DNA of 64,000 nt from Flavobacterium flabelliforme (GTDB lineage: Bacteria; Bacteroidota; Bacteroidia; Flavobacteriales; Flavobacteriaceae), in NCBI RefSeq assembly GCF_017948675.1, contig NZ_JAGFBU010000002.1:1-64000 (forward strand), written 5' to 3'. Shown piece after piece: positions 8,739 through 17,319 of the stretch. The position numbers and the translations under genes were made by a program. The notes under the pieces were generated by a model that was not told where the DNA came from, ran no database searches, and saw nothing but the letters and a program-made list of their open reading frames with translations. Positions within the stretch are counted from its first letter, which is position 1; each line of letters opens with the position of its first letter.

Positions 8739-10379
8739 TTATGCCAACATAGTTACTGGATTTTCGATGTATTGTTTTAATGTTTGTAAGAACTGTGCTC
8801 CAGTTGCTCCATCGATAGTACGGTGGTCACATGCAAGAGATAACATCATTGTGTTTCCTACAACAATTTCTCCATTTTTAACAACTGGTTTCTCAACAAT
8901 CGCTCCTACAGAAAGGATTGCAGAGTTGGGTTGGTTGATAATAGAATTGAATTCAGTGATTCCAAACATTCCAAGGTTCGAAACAGTAAATGTACTTCCT
9001 TCCATTTCTGTTGGTAGTAATTTTTTGTTTTTTGCTCTTCCTGCAAGGTCTCTTACGTTTCCGCCAATTTGTGATAAACTCATTGCATCTGTAAATTTTA
9101 ATACAGGAACTACTAATCCATCCTCAACAGCTACGGCAACTCCAATGTTTACATGATGATTGATGATAATTGCATCTTCTCTCCATTGTGAGTTTATTTT
9201 TGGGTGTTTTTTTAATGCTAAAGCACAAGCTTTGATTACCATATCATTAAAAGATACTTTTGTATCAGGAACGCTATTGATAATTGCTCTTGATTTCATT
9301 GCATCGTCCATAGTTACTTCGATCACTAAGTTGTAGTGAGGTGCGGTAAATAAAGATTCAGCTAAACGTTTCGCAATGATTTTACGCATTTGCGAATTTT
9401 TTATTTCCTCAATAAATACTTCTCCAGCAGGAACAAATGCTTTTGCAGCAGGTGCAGTAATAGTTTCTGTTTTAGCAGGAGTGGCAGCTTGTGGAACGGC
9501 AGTTGCTGGAGTAAAGTTTTCGATATCGCTTTTTACGATACGTCCGTTTTCTCCTGAACCTTTTACTTGATTTAATTGGATTCCTTTGTCGCTAGCAATT
9601 TTTTTAGCCAATGGAGAAGCTAAGATTCTTTGTCCCTCAGTAGAAGGTTCCTGTACAACAGGTTCGGCAGTTTTTTCAGTAGAAACTACTTCTTTTTCTT
9701 CCGTTTTTGCTGGAGCTGTTTGTGGTGCTCCACCAGTTTTATGATTAGCGGCAATTGCGCTTACATCAGTTCCAGCTGGTCCGATGATCGCTAAAAGGCT
9801 ATCAACTGCTGCAGTACTTCCTTCTTCAATTCCAATGTATAATAAAGTACCTTGGTTGAATGATTCAAATTCCATTGTTGCTTTATCCGTTTCGATTTCA
9901 GCAAGAATATCTCCTTCGGAAATTTTATCACCTACTTTTTTTAACCAAGTAGCAACAGTACCTTCAGTCATTGTATCACTTAAACGAGGCATAGTAACTA
10001 CGATGACTCCTTTAGGAAGTGCTTCGCTTGTTGGAGCTGCAGGAGCTAAAACTTCTTCTTTTTTTGGTTCAGTTGCTGTAGGTGTAACGGCTGTTGGTGT
10101 TGGTGCAGCATCTCCAGAAATTAAGGAGGAAATATCTTCACCTTCTTTTCCGATGATAGCTAATAGTGAATCTACTGGAGCAGTTTCACCAGCAGGAATT
10201 CCTATGTATAATAATGTCCCTTCATTGAAAGACTCAAATTCCATTGTTGCTTTGTCGGTTTCAATTTCAGCAAGAATATCTCCTTCTGCAATTTTATCAC
10301 CTACTTTTTTTAGCCAAGTTGCTACTGTTCCTTCCGTCATAGTATCGCTCAAACGAGGCATTGTTATTTTGATTGCCAT
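8739..10379 (-). CDS. pdhC: Pyruvate dehydrogenase E2, dihydrolipoamide acetyltransferase
   Basis: A 546-residue E2 core of the pyruvate dehydrogenase complex, which transfers acetyl groups from lipoamide to CoA. Two lipoyl domains occupy about residues 1-80 and 128-208, each with the lipoylation motif ETDKATMEFES. An Ala/Pro-rich linker follows, then a peripheral-subunit-binding domain beginning at ILASPLAKKIASDKGI, and the catalytic acyltransferase domain ending with the HxxxDG motif in DHRTIDGA. The two lipoyl domains are almost identical over their first 50 residues. The start is 5 bases after the pdhA stop, so the pair is an operon. The E1 beta and E3 genes are not nearby. Confidence 0.95.
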   Translation of the reverse strand: MAIKITMPRLSDTMTEGTVATWLKKVGDKIAEGDILAEIETDKATMEFESFNEGTLLYIGIPAGETAPVDSLLAIIGKEGEDISSLISGDAAPTPTAVTPTATEPKKEEVLAPAAPTSEALPKGVIVVTMPRLSDTMTEGTVATWLKKVGDKISEGDILAEIETDKATMEFESFNQGTLLYIGIEEGSTAAVDSLLAIIGPAGTDVSAIAANHKTGGAPQTAPAKTEEKEVVSTEKTAEPVVQEPSTEGQRILASPLAKKIASDKGIQLNQVKGSGENGRIVKSDIENFTPATAVPQAATPAKTETITAPAAKAFVPAGEVFIEEIKNSQMRKIIAKRLAESLFTAPHYNLVIEVTMDDAMKSRAIINSVPDTKVSFNDMVIKACALALKKHPKINSQWREDAIIINHHVNIGVAVAVEDGLVVPVLKFTDAMSLSQIGGNVRDLAGRAKNKKLLPTEMEGSTFTVSNLGMFGITEFNSIINQPNSAILSVGAIVEKPVVKNGEIVVGNTMMLSLACDHRTIDGATGAQFLQTLKQYIENPVTMLA

Positions 10380-10384
10380 ATTGA

Positions 10385-11383
10385 TTATAGTTTATGAGGT
10401 ATAAAAGGATAGTTTTCTTGTTCGTATACTACGTCGTATAGTTGTTGAATTGGAGGGTAGTCTGATTCTTCAGCGAATGTTGCACATTCTTCTACTAAAT
10501 CTTTTACTCTTTGATCAATTGCTTCAATTTCTTCTTCGGTAGCGTATTTTTGATCTTTAATTACATCTAAAACTTGTGTAATTGGATCTATTTTTTTGTA
10601 TTCTTCTACTTCTTCTTTAGAACGGTATAATTGCGCATCTGACATAGAGTGACCTCTATAACGGTATGTTTTCATTTCTAAGAAAGTTGGTCCATCTCCG
10701 CGACGTGCTCTGTCGATTGCTTCGGTCATTGCCTCAGCAACTTTTACAGGATTCATTCCGTCAACGGGTCCACAAGGCATTTCATATCCTAATCCTAATT
10801 TCCAGATGTCAGTATGATTTGCTGTTCTTTCTACAGAAGTTCCCATTGCATATCCATTGTTTTCTACAATAAAAACAACTGGAAGTTTCCATAACATAGC
10901 CATGTTGAAAGCTTCATGTAATGATCCTTGACGTGCTGCACCATCACCAAAATAGGTCATTGTTACACCGCCAGTTTCAAAATATTTATCAGCAAAAGCT
11001 AATCCCGCACCTACAGGAATTTGACCTCCTACAATTCCGTGTCCACCATAAAAACGGTGTTCTTTAGAAAAAATATGCATGGAACCACCCATTCCTTTTG
11101 ATGTTCCAGTAACTTTTCCTAAAAGTTCAGCCATTACTCGTCTAGGATCTACTCCCATACCTATTGGCTGTACGTGATTTCTATAGGCAGTAATCATCTT
11201 GTCTTTTGTCAAATCCATTGCATGCAATGCACCTGCTAAAACGGCCTCTTGACCATTATATAAATGTAAAAATCCTCTAACTTTTTGTTGGATGTATAAC
11301 GCGGCAAGTTTGTCTTCAAACTTTCTCCAAAGTAACATATCTTCATACCACTTTAAATATACTTCTTTTGTAACTTCTTTCAT
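10385..11383 (-). CDS. pdhA: Pyruvate dehydrogenase E1 component, alpha subunit
   Basis: A 332-residue thiamine-diphosphate-binding alpha subunit that decarboxylates pyruvate together with a separate beta subunit. The ThDP/Mg motif is visible as FGDGAARQGSLHEAFNMA followed by ENNGYAMGTS at about residues 168-205, and the phosphorylation-loop-like RYRGHSMSDAQLYR at about 242-255. It starts with ATG at 11383 and overlaps nothing upstream. Transcription with pdhC is inferred from the 5-base gap. A -7 box at 11464-11471 gives a leader of about 75 bases. Confidence 0.95.
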   Translation of the reverse strand: MKEVTKEVYLKWYEDMLLWRKFEDKLAALYIQQKVRGFLHLYNGQEAVLAGALHAMDLTKDKMITAYRNHVQPIGMGVDPRRVMAELLGKVTGTSKGMGGSMHIFSKEHRFYGGHGIVGGQIPVGAGLAFADKYFETGGVTMTYFGDGAARQGSLHEAFNMAMLWKLPVVFIVENNGYAMGTSVERTANHTDIWKLGLGYEMPCGPVDGMNPVKVAEAMTEAIDRARRGDGPTFLEMKTYRYRGHSMSDAQLYRSKEEVEEYKKIDPITQVLDVIKDQKYATEEEIEAIDQRVKDLVEECATFAEESDYPPIQQLYDVVYEQENYPFIPHKL

Positions 11384-11463
11384 CTGATTTTTTCTTTTGC
11401 TAAAGTGTTAACAACTTGTGTTTAATAACGCAAAATAGTTTCCTTCCACAAATTTGCGAAATG

Positions 11464-11471
11464 CAAAAATA
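11464..11471 (-). promoter_or_regulatory. Sigma-A -7 box for pdhA-pdhC
   Basis: On the minus strand this reads TATTTTTG, a full match to TAnnTTTG. A TTG at normal spacing is not present, so the assignment is tentative. Confidence 0.45.
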
Positions 11472-11519
11472 ACACATTCCAACTTAGAACTAAAATTTAA
11501 TAGGTTATTTTTAGATTTT

Positions 11520-12002
11520 TTACAAGAATTTTTTATCAAACATAAATGGGAGTAAGTTTTTTAAAGATTCCGATTTATATATCGATCCGATTTCTCCCAT
11601 GAAATAAATTTCTATAGGTGTTTCTTGGCGAATTTCGTATTCTGCAATCGATTGTCTGCAAGAACCGCAGGGCGGTATAGGGGCTTTAGTTTGGTTCGTA
11701 TCTGAAGCTGCTGTAATTGCCATTTTTAATATTTTGGCATCTGGGTATACTGCTCCTGCATAAAAAATAGCTACTCGTTCCGCACAAAGTCCAGAAGGAT
11801 AAGCTGCATTTTCTTGGTTAGAACCCAATACTGTTTTTCCGTTATCTAGAAGAATAGCAACACCCACTCTGAAATTTGAATAGGGAGCATAGGCATTTTT
11901 TCTGACTTCAATTGCTTGCGCCATTAGATCTTGTATTTCATTTGGAAGTTCTTGAACGTTTTCAAATGATGTAAACTGCGTTGTAATTGATATTTGTTTC
12001 AT
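11520..12002 (-). CDS. cdd: Cytidine deaminase
   Basis: A 160-residue homotetrameric-type cytidine deaminase that converts cytidine and deoxycytidine to uridine and deoxyuridine in pyrimidine salvage. The zinc and catalytic motifs are CAERVA (proton-shuttling Glu) and PCGSC, both as in the family. The start is set at the ATG at 12002, giving MKQISITTQF. A longer in-frame extension to 12026 would run into the porV terminator hairpin and is not credible. It lies between porV and pdhA on the same strand, an arrangement I recall from other flavobacteria. Confidence 0.94.
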   Translation of the reverse strand: MKQISITTQFTSFENVQELPNEIQDLMAQAIEVRKNAYAPYSNFRVGVAILLDNGKTVLGSNQENAAYPSGLCAERVAIFYAGAVYPDAKILKMAITAASDTNQTKAPIPPCGSCRQSIAEYEIRQETPIEIYFMGEIGSIYKSESLKNLLPFMFDKKFL

Positions 12003-12011
12003 GTTTATTGA

Positions 12012-12052
12012 GGAAAAAAAATCCAAATTTCATAGTGTTGAAATTTGGATTG
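12012..12052 (-). terminator. Terminator between porV and cdd
   Basis: A 13-bp stem (12020-12032 with 12039-12051) is followed on the minus strand by eight Ts. It would end the porU-porV transcript just before cdd. Partial read-through into cdd is possible because no separate cdd promoter is visible. Confidence 0.85.
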
Positions 12053-12074
12053 TTATTTATGAATAAAATCTATT

Positions 12075-13256
12075 TTAATATTGGTCGTATTTGTCTCCAA
12101 AATTAAAAGTAAGTGAGAATCGTAAAGTATTTTCTAATGGGTTTTTTACTTTTGAAGAAGAGAATAAATAAGATACATCTACTTTTACTACATTGTATTT
12201 GAAACCAGCTCCCAATGAAAAGAACTGTCTGGCTCCTTTTAATGGACTTTCATGAAAATATCCTAAACGCATGGCAAAGGAATCTTGGTATAAATATTCG
12301 GCACCAAGAGCATAAGTGAACTCTTTCATTTCTTCTTTAATTCCGTCAGGAGCATCTCCAAATGATTTGAAAATCCCTGAAGTCCAACCTATGGAACGAT
12401 ATTCTTCGTTATTTTTTGCCAATAATGCTATTTCTTCTGAACCTGATATTACTCCATCTCCGTTAAGATCGCTATTTTGTGGAGTGGGAACTAATAGTTT
12501 ATTAAATTCAACATTTAAAGATACTTTATTGTAGTCATCTAAAATAAAATCAAATCCAGTTCCAATTTTTAAATTTGCAGGTAAGAAATTCTTATTCAAT
12601 TCGTCTTTGTCATAATTTATCTTTGGACCTAAATTCTGAATATTAAATCCTGCTCTCCATCTTCCGTTAAATTCGCTGTAGGCGATTTCTTCGGACTGAT
12701 AAAAACCGGCTACATCCACAGCAAAAGAACTTGCGGATGATGTATCATTATTTTCGTTAATGAATTTTAAATTAGAATTTATAAAACGTCCCCCAATAGC
12801 CATTGAGAACTTCTCGCTTAATTTTAAAGAATAAGAACCATCGATAGCAAATTCGTTTGGTGATACTGTAGCAAAATCTTCATTGACGTCTCCATTTTGA
12901 CGAAGCTCAATATCTCCTAGACCAAAATATCTAATGCTGGCAGCAAAAGCACTTCTTTCGTTTAGCTTATTGTAATAGGTAAGTTGCGCAAGCGATATGT
13001 CATTTACTAAGTCAGTTAAGTAAGGAGTATAGCTTACTGAAAAACCTTGAGCATCTGTTGAAAAAGCATATTTTGCTGGATTCCATTGCTGAGAAAAAGC
13101 ATCTGCAGAGGTTGCAACTCCCATGTCACCCATACCTGCTGCTCTTGCATCAGCCGCTACTAGTAAAAAAGGAACTCCAGTAGATATTGTTCGGTCCTGA
13201 GCTTTAGCAGAATAAATGATGATAAAATAAATGAGAATAAATATTTTTTTTTTCAT
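12075..13256 (-). CDS. porV: Type IX secretion outer membrane protein PorV (LptO)
   Basis: A 393-residue outer membrane beta-barrel of the FadL-like PorV/PorQ family. In type IX secretion, PorV receives cargo from the translocon and carries it to the PorU sortase. The signal peptide MKKKIFILIYFIIIYSAKAQ is followed by the family's opening block with AADARAAGMGDMGVATSAD and the QQWNPAKYAF motif. The protein ends in alternating strands with an aromatic terminal strand (RFSLTFNFGDKYDQY). porU lies 33 bases upstream. A promoter in the gap lets porV also be made alone. Confidence 0.93.
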   Translation of the reverse strand: MKKKIFILIYFIIIYSAKAQDRTISTGVPFLLVAADARAAGMGDMGVATSADAFSQQWNPAKYAFSTDAQGFSVSYTPYLTDLVNDISLAQLTYYNKLNERSAFAASIRYFGLGDIELRQNGDVNEDFATVSPNEFAIDGSYSLKLSEKFSMAIGGRFINSNLKFINENNDTSSASSFAVDVAGFYQSEEIAYSEFNGRWRAGFNIQNLGPKINYDKDELNKNFLPANLKIGTGFDFILDDYNKVSLNVEFNKLLVPTPQNSDLNGDGVISGSEEIALLAKNNEEYRSIGWTSGIFKSFGDAPDGIKEEMKEFTYALGAEYLYQDSFAMRLGYFHESPLKGARQFFSLGAGFKYNVVKVDVSYLFSSSKVKNPLENTLRFSLTFNFGDKYDQY

Positions 13257-13278
13257 TTTTAAAGTAATGTTAATAGTG

Positions 13279-13312
13279 CAAATATAGTGTTAAAGTATAA
13301 CAAGTTTTTCAA
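13279..13312 (-). promoter_or_regulatory. Promoter for porV
   Basis: On the minus strand TTG (13310-13312) is followed after 23 bases by TATATTTG (13279-13286), a full -7 match. It overlaps the 3' end of porU, and the predicted leader is about 17 bases. Confidence 0.55.
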
Positions 13313-16300
13313 ATTTTTCGCTTTTCATATTGGTCAAGGTAGATTTTACAGTTAGTTTGTAAATGTAAACACCTTTTCCTATTTTGTCTCCAAAATCATC
13401 TCTGCCATTCCAAGTTATCTCTTTAGATAAGAAGCCTTCCGTGTTTATAATTTGATTTCTAGTCCAAGCTATTTTACCGGTTATTGTCATGACTTGAATT
13501 TGAACTTCTAAAGGTTCGTAAGGCTTGTTGTGAGTGAACCAAAACTCAGTATAGTTTACAAATGGGTTGGGATAATTCAAAACGTGCGTTAATGTTATTT
13601 TATCATCTCCTGCAACTACAAATTGTATGTCTGCAGTTACGGGATTGTTGTATACATCCCAGGCTTTGAACGTTATTGTATGTAATCCTGGAGTTAATTT
13701 TCGCAAAGGGAAACGCAATGTACCCTTAGTAAAATCATCTAACTTTGTTTGAAAGTAATCGTTTAATACAAAAGGATTGCTACTATCTCCATCAAGTATA
13801 GCAACGATATCATGACCTATTCCGCTGGCTGTGTTGATTCCGTTTTCATCCTCAAGATGCGCAACCAAAAAAGGCGATTCATTAGTTGTGCCTCCAGAAA
13901 CAAAAGTTTCGTCATTCATATATAACTTAACTCTTGGACTAATATTGTCTGCAACTGCATTTTCATTAATTCCTCCTATTTTTATAGTGGAGTCATAACC
14001 TGTTGCATTCTCTAATTCATTATTTTTTTTAGCATAAAAACTTATTCTTCCATTTGCCAACGGAATTCGAATATCTCTAGGTACTACAAAACTAAATTCA
14101 AATTGACCATTTTTAACAGATGCGTTGCCTCTAAATATTGTTTCTCCTAAAACATCAAAATTTATTGCTGGACTGTATCCATCGTTATTGTAAGTTGTTC
14201 TTTTTATGTTTTTATCAAAGATAGTTGTTGCTATTTCGCCGCTGTAATTAGTCAATAGATTGTTGTTTTCGTCTGTAACTTCACCGGATAATTTGATTTT
14301 AGATAATGATTTTAAATTATCTATTGATTGAGATATCGGTATGTCATTTACTTTCGTTAATCTAATGTTTGGTTTAGGCAATGCCAACATTAATGCAGGA
14401 TCGCCAATGTAAAAAACAATATTACTAGATGAGTTTGGGTTGCTGTTTTTTGAAATTCTCAATGCCTCTGCAATAGAAGTATATTGGTTAGACTGATATG
14501 ATAATAAGTTTTTAGACAAAAGATCATTAAAGTTTTCTGCGCTAGTCTGACCTATAGAACGAATGGTTGTAATCATGGCGATAGCTCCTCCTTTGGGATT
14601 CCAATAAGTATACTCGCCAGCAGTTGGCCTAAATGGATTATCAAAACGAGAAAATTCACAAGTGAGGGTAATGAATAATGGATATTTGAATTGGTTTTTC
14701 AAATTTTGTCCGTCTATTTTTTCCCAAACTCTTTCGGATGCTAAACCGTCCTCACCACCATGACCTAAATAATTAAAGATAAGTGCGCCTTTTTCAAATG
14801 CATTATAAAAATCAGTTCTTACTTTTGGATAACGGTTTCCGCCTGCAGAGGATTCTTGAGAGTAGGAGTCTAAAAAAATTTTATTTACATTTAGAAAAGG
14901 TTTTTCAATAGAAATCTTGGTTGCTAAATTATCTTGTCTAGCTTGTAAAGTAGCATCCGAAGCTATATCAGAATCGTCGGCAAGCAAGTAGATATTGTTT
15001 CGCCAGCTTCCGTAAGATCTTATGTCGTGGTATTCAATAATCTTATTTACCATTTCATCTGCTTGTTTTAAATCATTTACAAGCATTCTGCCTACTGCAA
15101 TATCGATTCCTCCAAAATAAGAAGTAATATTACCTTCATTAGCATCCATTAGCCCGTAGAAATCATCCGATGCAAACGAAGATTCTCCAGTCGAATTACT
15201 GTTTAAAGCATGGTATATAGGAACAACATTGGTGTTATTGGGGATTCTATTTTTAAAATCATAAGAGGCATCTCCAAAAAGATTAATGTATTTAAGTCTT
15301 TTATCATTAGATGAAGCATTTTCATATACATATTTGATACAATTACGAATTGCAGCTATATCTTGTTTTCCAGATGCAAATTCCTGGTATATTAATTCTA
15401 AAGGAATTACTTTGACATTCAAATTAGAGTGATTGCGATGAAAGTTGGCTAATTTTTCAGCTTTTGAAACTAAAAAAGTGGGTGAAATAATTACATAATC
15501 AATGTCTTGAAACTGTCCTTCACTGTTTTTAAATAGCGTTCCTTTTAAATTTTGATTTGCAATTTTTGATTTAGCTTCTTTCAATGGCGTGTAAAAATCA
15601 TTTTCGTCTAATGCAATATATTTTTTGCCATCAGCTAGATTTGATTTAAAATCAAAAGTACTCTGATTTGGATTTTCAATTTTTGTTATGTTGTAAGGAT
15701 CGCTTATTTCCCAAACTTGATGTATTGTTGTTGCATTTGATAGCACATAATTTACAATTCCATTCACAGAACCAGATTGTTCGTATTGAAAATGAAATTG
15801 CTTTCCATAACCTTGAAGCTTTCTTTTAGCTGTAAGTCTGATATTGTCTAAAAAACCTTTAGAGCCCGGAACACCATTATTGTTGTATTTTAATTTTATT
15901 TTTATGTTTTCTTCACCTATAAATGACGTATTGTTAGGTAAAGAGGAGGAAATGAATTCAATACTAGAATTGTTGTTAATTGGAGGAAACGAAATTGAGC
16001 CTAAATTGGTTCCATTGGCTAGTATCTCAAATGATGTGGGTGTATAGGCTGCTGATGCTGCAGTTAACATTATTTTTACTGGAATTGTAGTGTCGATATT
16101 TGGAAAATAGAACTGAAACTCTTGTTCGTTTTTTACTTCAAATGATTCACCAAACCATTGTCGCCCTAAACGAGCTATATTAATAAGGTCTAGCTCATGA
16201 AATTGATAATCATCAAAACTAGTTACATTTACATCGCTATTTCCTGATGGCGGAATGTATGGATTTATTCTCTTTCCGTTTTCTCCTTGGGTATTAATAT

Positions 16301-17120
16301 AATAATAGGACTTATTATCATACAAGTTGATGTTTGTTTTGCTTTCTTGGTTCCACGTATCAACTCCTTCTGCGTAAAAAAGAATATAATCTTCGTTGTT
16401 AAAAGTGCCGTCGTTTTCTCCAACAACTTGAATTGCATTTTCAACTATATCGTTTGGGTAATATGTGTTATTAGATAAGGGAAGCATTCTTCCTCCATTA
16501 CCATAAATTTTAATTTTTCTTGGATTTAGGTTTGCAACGTCAATGCCTAATTGTTGCAGGAAATTTTTAGATATTTTATAAACCCCTGATTTTTCTATAT
16601 AAAATCTAAACCAGTTTCCACTAGACAAAACCGAATTTGAAATTGGATTAGAAATAGTGTTAACTCGACCAGCGGTAAAACTGTTGTTTTCTATTATATA
16701 GGAGAAGGATTTTACTCTTTTTAATCCAAAATCATCTTTAATAATAGGAGAAATAGACAGAAAAGCTTGGTTGATCCCTCTTGATTTAGAGATGTTTAAA
16801 ACTTCATTGGTGCTATTTGGTATGTTTTCAGAGGTTAAATCACCGAGTTGCTCCTTTGTAATTGATTCGTAGGTTATATTTGAGATCGTTATTTTTGCTT
16901 TGTCAAAAGAGAATGTATCTTTTAATTTAAAAGTAAAAAGTAATGTTTTGTTTGAAGCCTCATAATGGAAGCCATCACCTGTAAACTGAGGGATTGTGAC
17001 TTTAAAGTCCCCATAAAACATCTCTTTTTTTTCTAACCAATCGATCGAAATGTCCCCTTTTATTTGAGTAAAACCAAGAAATGGAAGCAGTGCTATTAAT
17101 CCAGAAAATAAATTTTTCAT
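13290..17120 (-). CDS. porU: Type IX secretion system sortase PorU
   Basis: A 1276-residue C25 (gingipain-like) cysteine peptidase that removes the C-terminal signal of type IX cargo and attaches the protein to the cell surface. After a signal peptide (MKNLFSGLIALLPFLGFTQ) comes a long N-terminal region, then the peptidase core with the catalytic His787 in YLGHGGED and Cys821 in LTCEFSRF. The C-terminus has a type IX-like beta-sandwich tail with NYPNPF, a segment of GKGVYIYKLTVKS type, and KLVIL at the end. Length and order agree with flavobacterial PorU. It is divergent from gldJ and upstream of porV, the known T9SS arrangement. Confidence 0.95.
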   Translation of the reverse strand: MKNLFSGLIALLPFLGFTQIKGDISIDWLEKKEMFYGDFKVTIPQFTGDGFHYEASNKTLLFTFKLKDTFSFDKAKITISNITYESITKEQLGDLTSENIPNSTNEVLNISKSRGINQAFLSISPIIKDDFGLKRVKSFSYIIENNSFTAGRVNTISNPISNSVLSSGNWFRFYIEKSGVYKISKNFLQQLGIDVANLNPRKIKIYGNGGRMLPLSNNTYYPNDIVENAIQVVGENDGTFNNEDYILFYAEGVDTWNQESKTNINLYDNKSYYYINTQGENGKRINPYIPPSGNSDVNVTSFDDYQFHELDLINIARLGRQWFGESFEVKNEQEFQFYFPNIDTTIPVKIMLTAASAAYTPTSFEILANGTNLGSISFPPINNNSSIEFISSSLPNNTSFIGEENIKIKLKYNNNGVPGSKGFLDNIRLTAKRKLQGYGKQFHFQYEQSGSVNGIVNYVLSNATTIHQVWEISDPYNITKIENPNQSTFDFKSNLADGKKYIALDENDFYTPLKEAKSKIANQNLKGTLFKNSEGQFQDIDYVIISPTFLVSKAEKLANFHRNHSNLNVKVIPLELIYQEFASGKQDIAAIRNCIKYVYENASSNDKRLKYINLFGDASYDFKNRIPNNTNVVPIYHALNSNSTGESSFASDDFYGLMDANEGNITSYFGGIDIAVGRMLVNDLKQADEMVNKIIEYHDIRSYGSWRNNIYLLADDSDIASDATLQARQDNLATKISIEKPFLNVNKIFLDSYSQESSAGGNRYPKVRTDFYNAFEKGALIFNYLGHGGEDGLASERVWEKIDGQNLKNQFKYPLFITLTCEFSRFDNPFRPTAGEYTYWNPKGGAIAMITTIRSIGQTSAENFNDLLSKNLLSYQSNQYTSIAEALRISKNSNPNSSSNIVFYIGDPALMLALPKPNIRLTKVNDIPISQSIDNLKSLSKIKLSGEVTDENNNLLTNYSGEIATTIFDKNIKRTTYNNDGYSPAINFDVLGETIFRGNASVKNGQFEFSFVVPRDIRIPLANGRISFYAKKNNELENATGYDSTIKIGGINENAVADNISPRVKLYMNDETFVSGGTTNESPFLVAHLEDENGINTASGIGHDIVAILDGDSSNPFVLNDYFQTKLDDFTKGTLRFPLRKLTPGLHTITFKAWDVYNNPVTADIQFVVAGDDKITLTHVLNYPNPFVNYTEFWFTHNKPYEPLEVQIQVMTITGKIAWTRNQIINTEGFLSKEITWNGRDDFGDKIGKGVYIYKLTVKSTLTNMKSEKFEKLVIL

Positions 17121-17203
17121 TGCTTTTTTAACGCGATTAGTAGTCTGTTATTATTAATTCGTAAAAATAAATTTTTTAGTGTAATTTTAAATAATAATTA
17201 TTA

Positions 17204-17211
17204 TAAATTTG
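17204..17211 (+). promoter_or_regulatory. Sigma-A -7 box for gldJ
   Basis: TAAATTTG is a full -7 match in the 199-base gap between divergent porU and gldJ, about 108 bases before the gldJ ATG. No strict TTG lies at the right distance upstream. Confidence 0.45.
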
Positions 17212-17319
17212 CACCGTATTAGATATTATAATGTTAAAGTTAGAATTATTAAAAAATTTTGATGCTATTAATTGATAATTGTTATATTGCGTCACTAAAA
17301 TTATTACCTACTAAAGAGT

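Noticed and set aside
8725..9156. A 143-codon plus-strand frame antisense to the pdhC catalytic domain
   Set aside because: It is a shadow of a strongly conserved coding region with no recognisable protein features.
9784..10404. A 206-codon plus-strand frame antisense to pdhC
   Set aside because: It mirrors the duplicated lipoyl domains in reverse and has low-complexity composition. The pdhC frame has full domain support.
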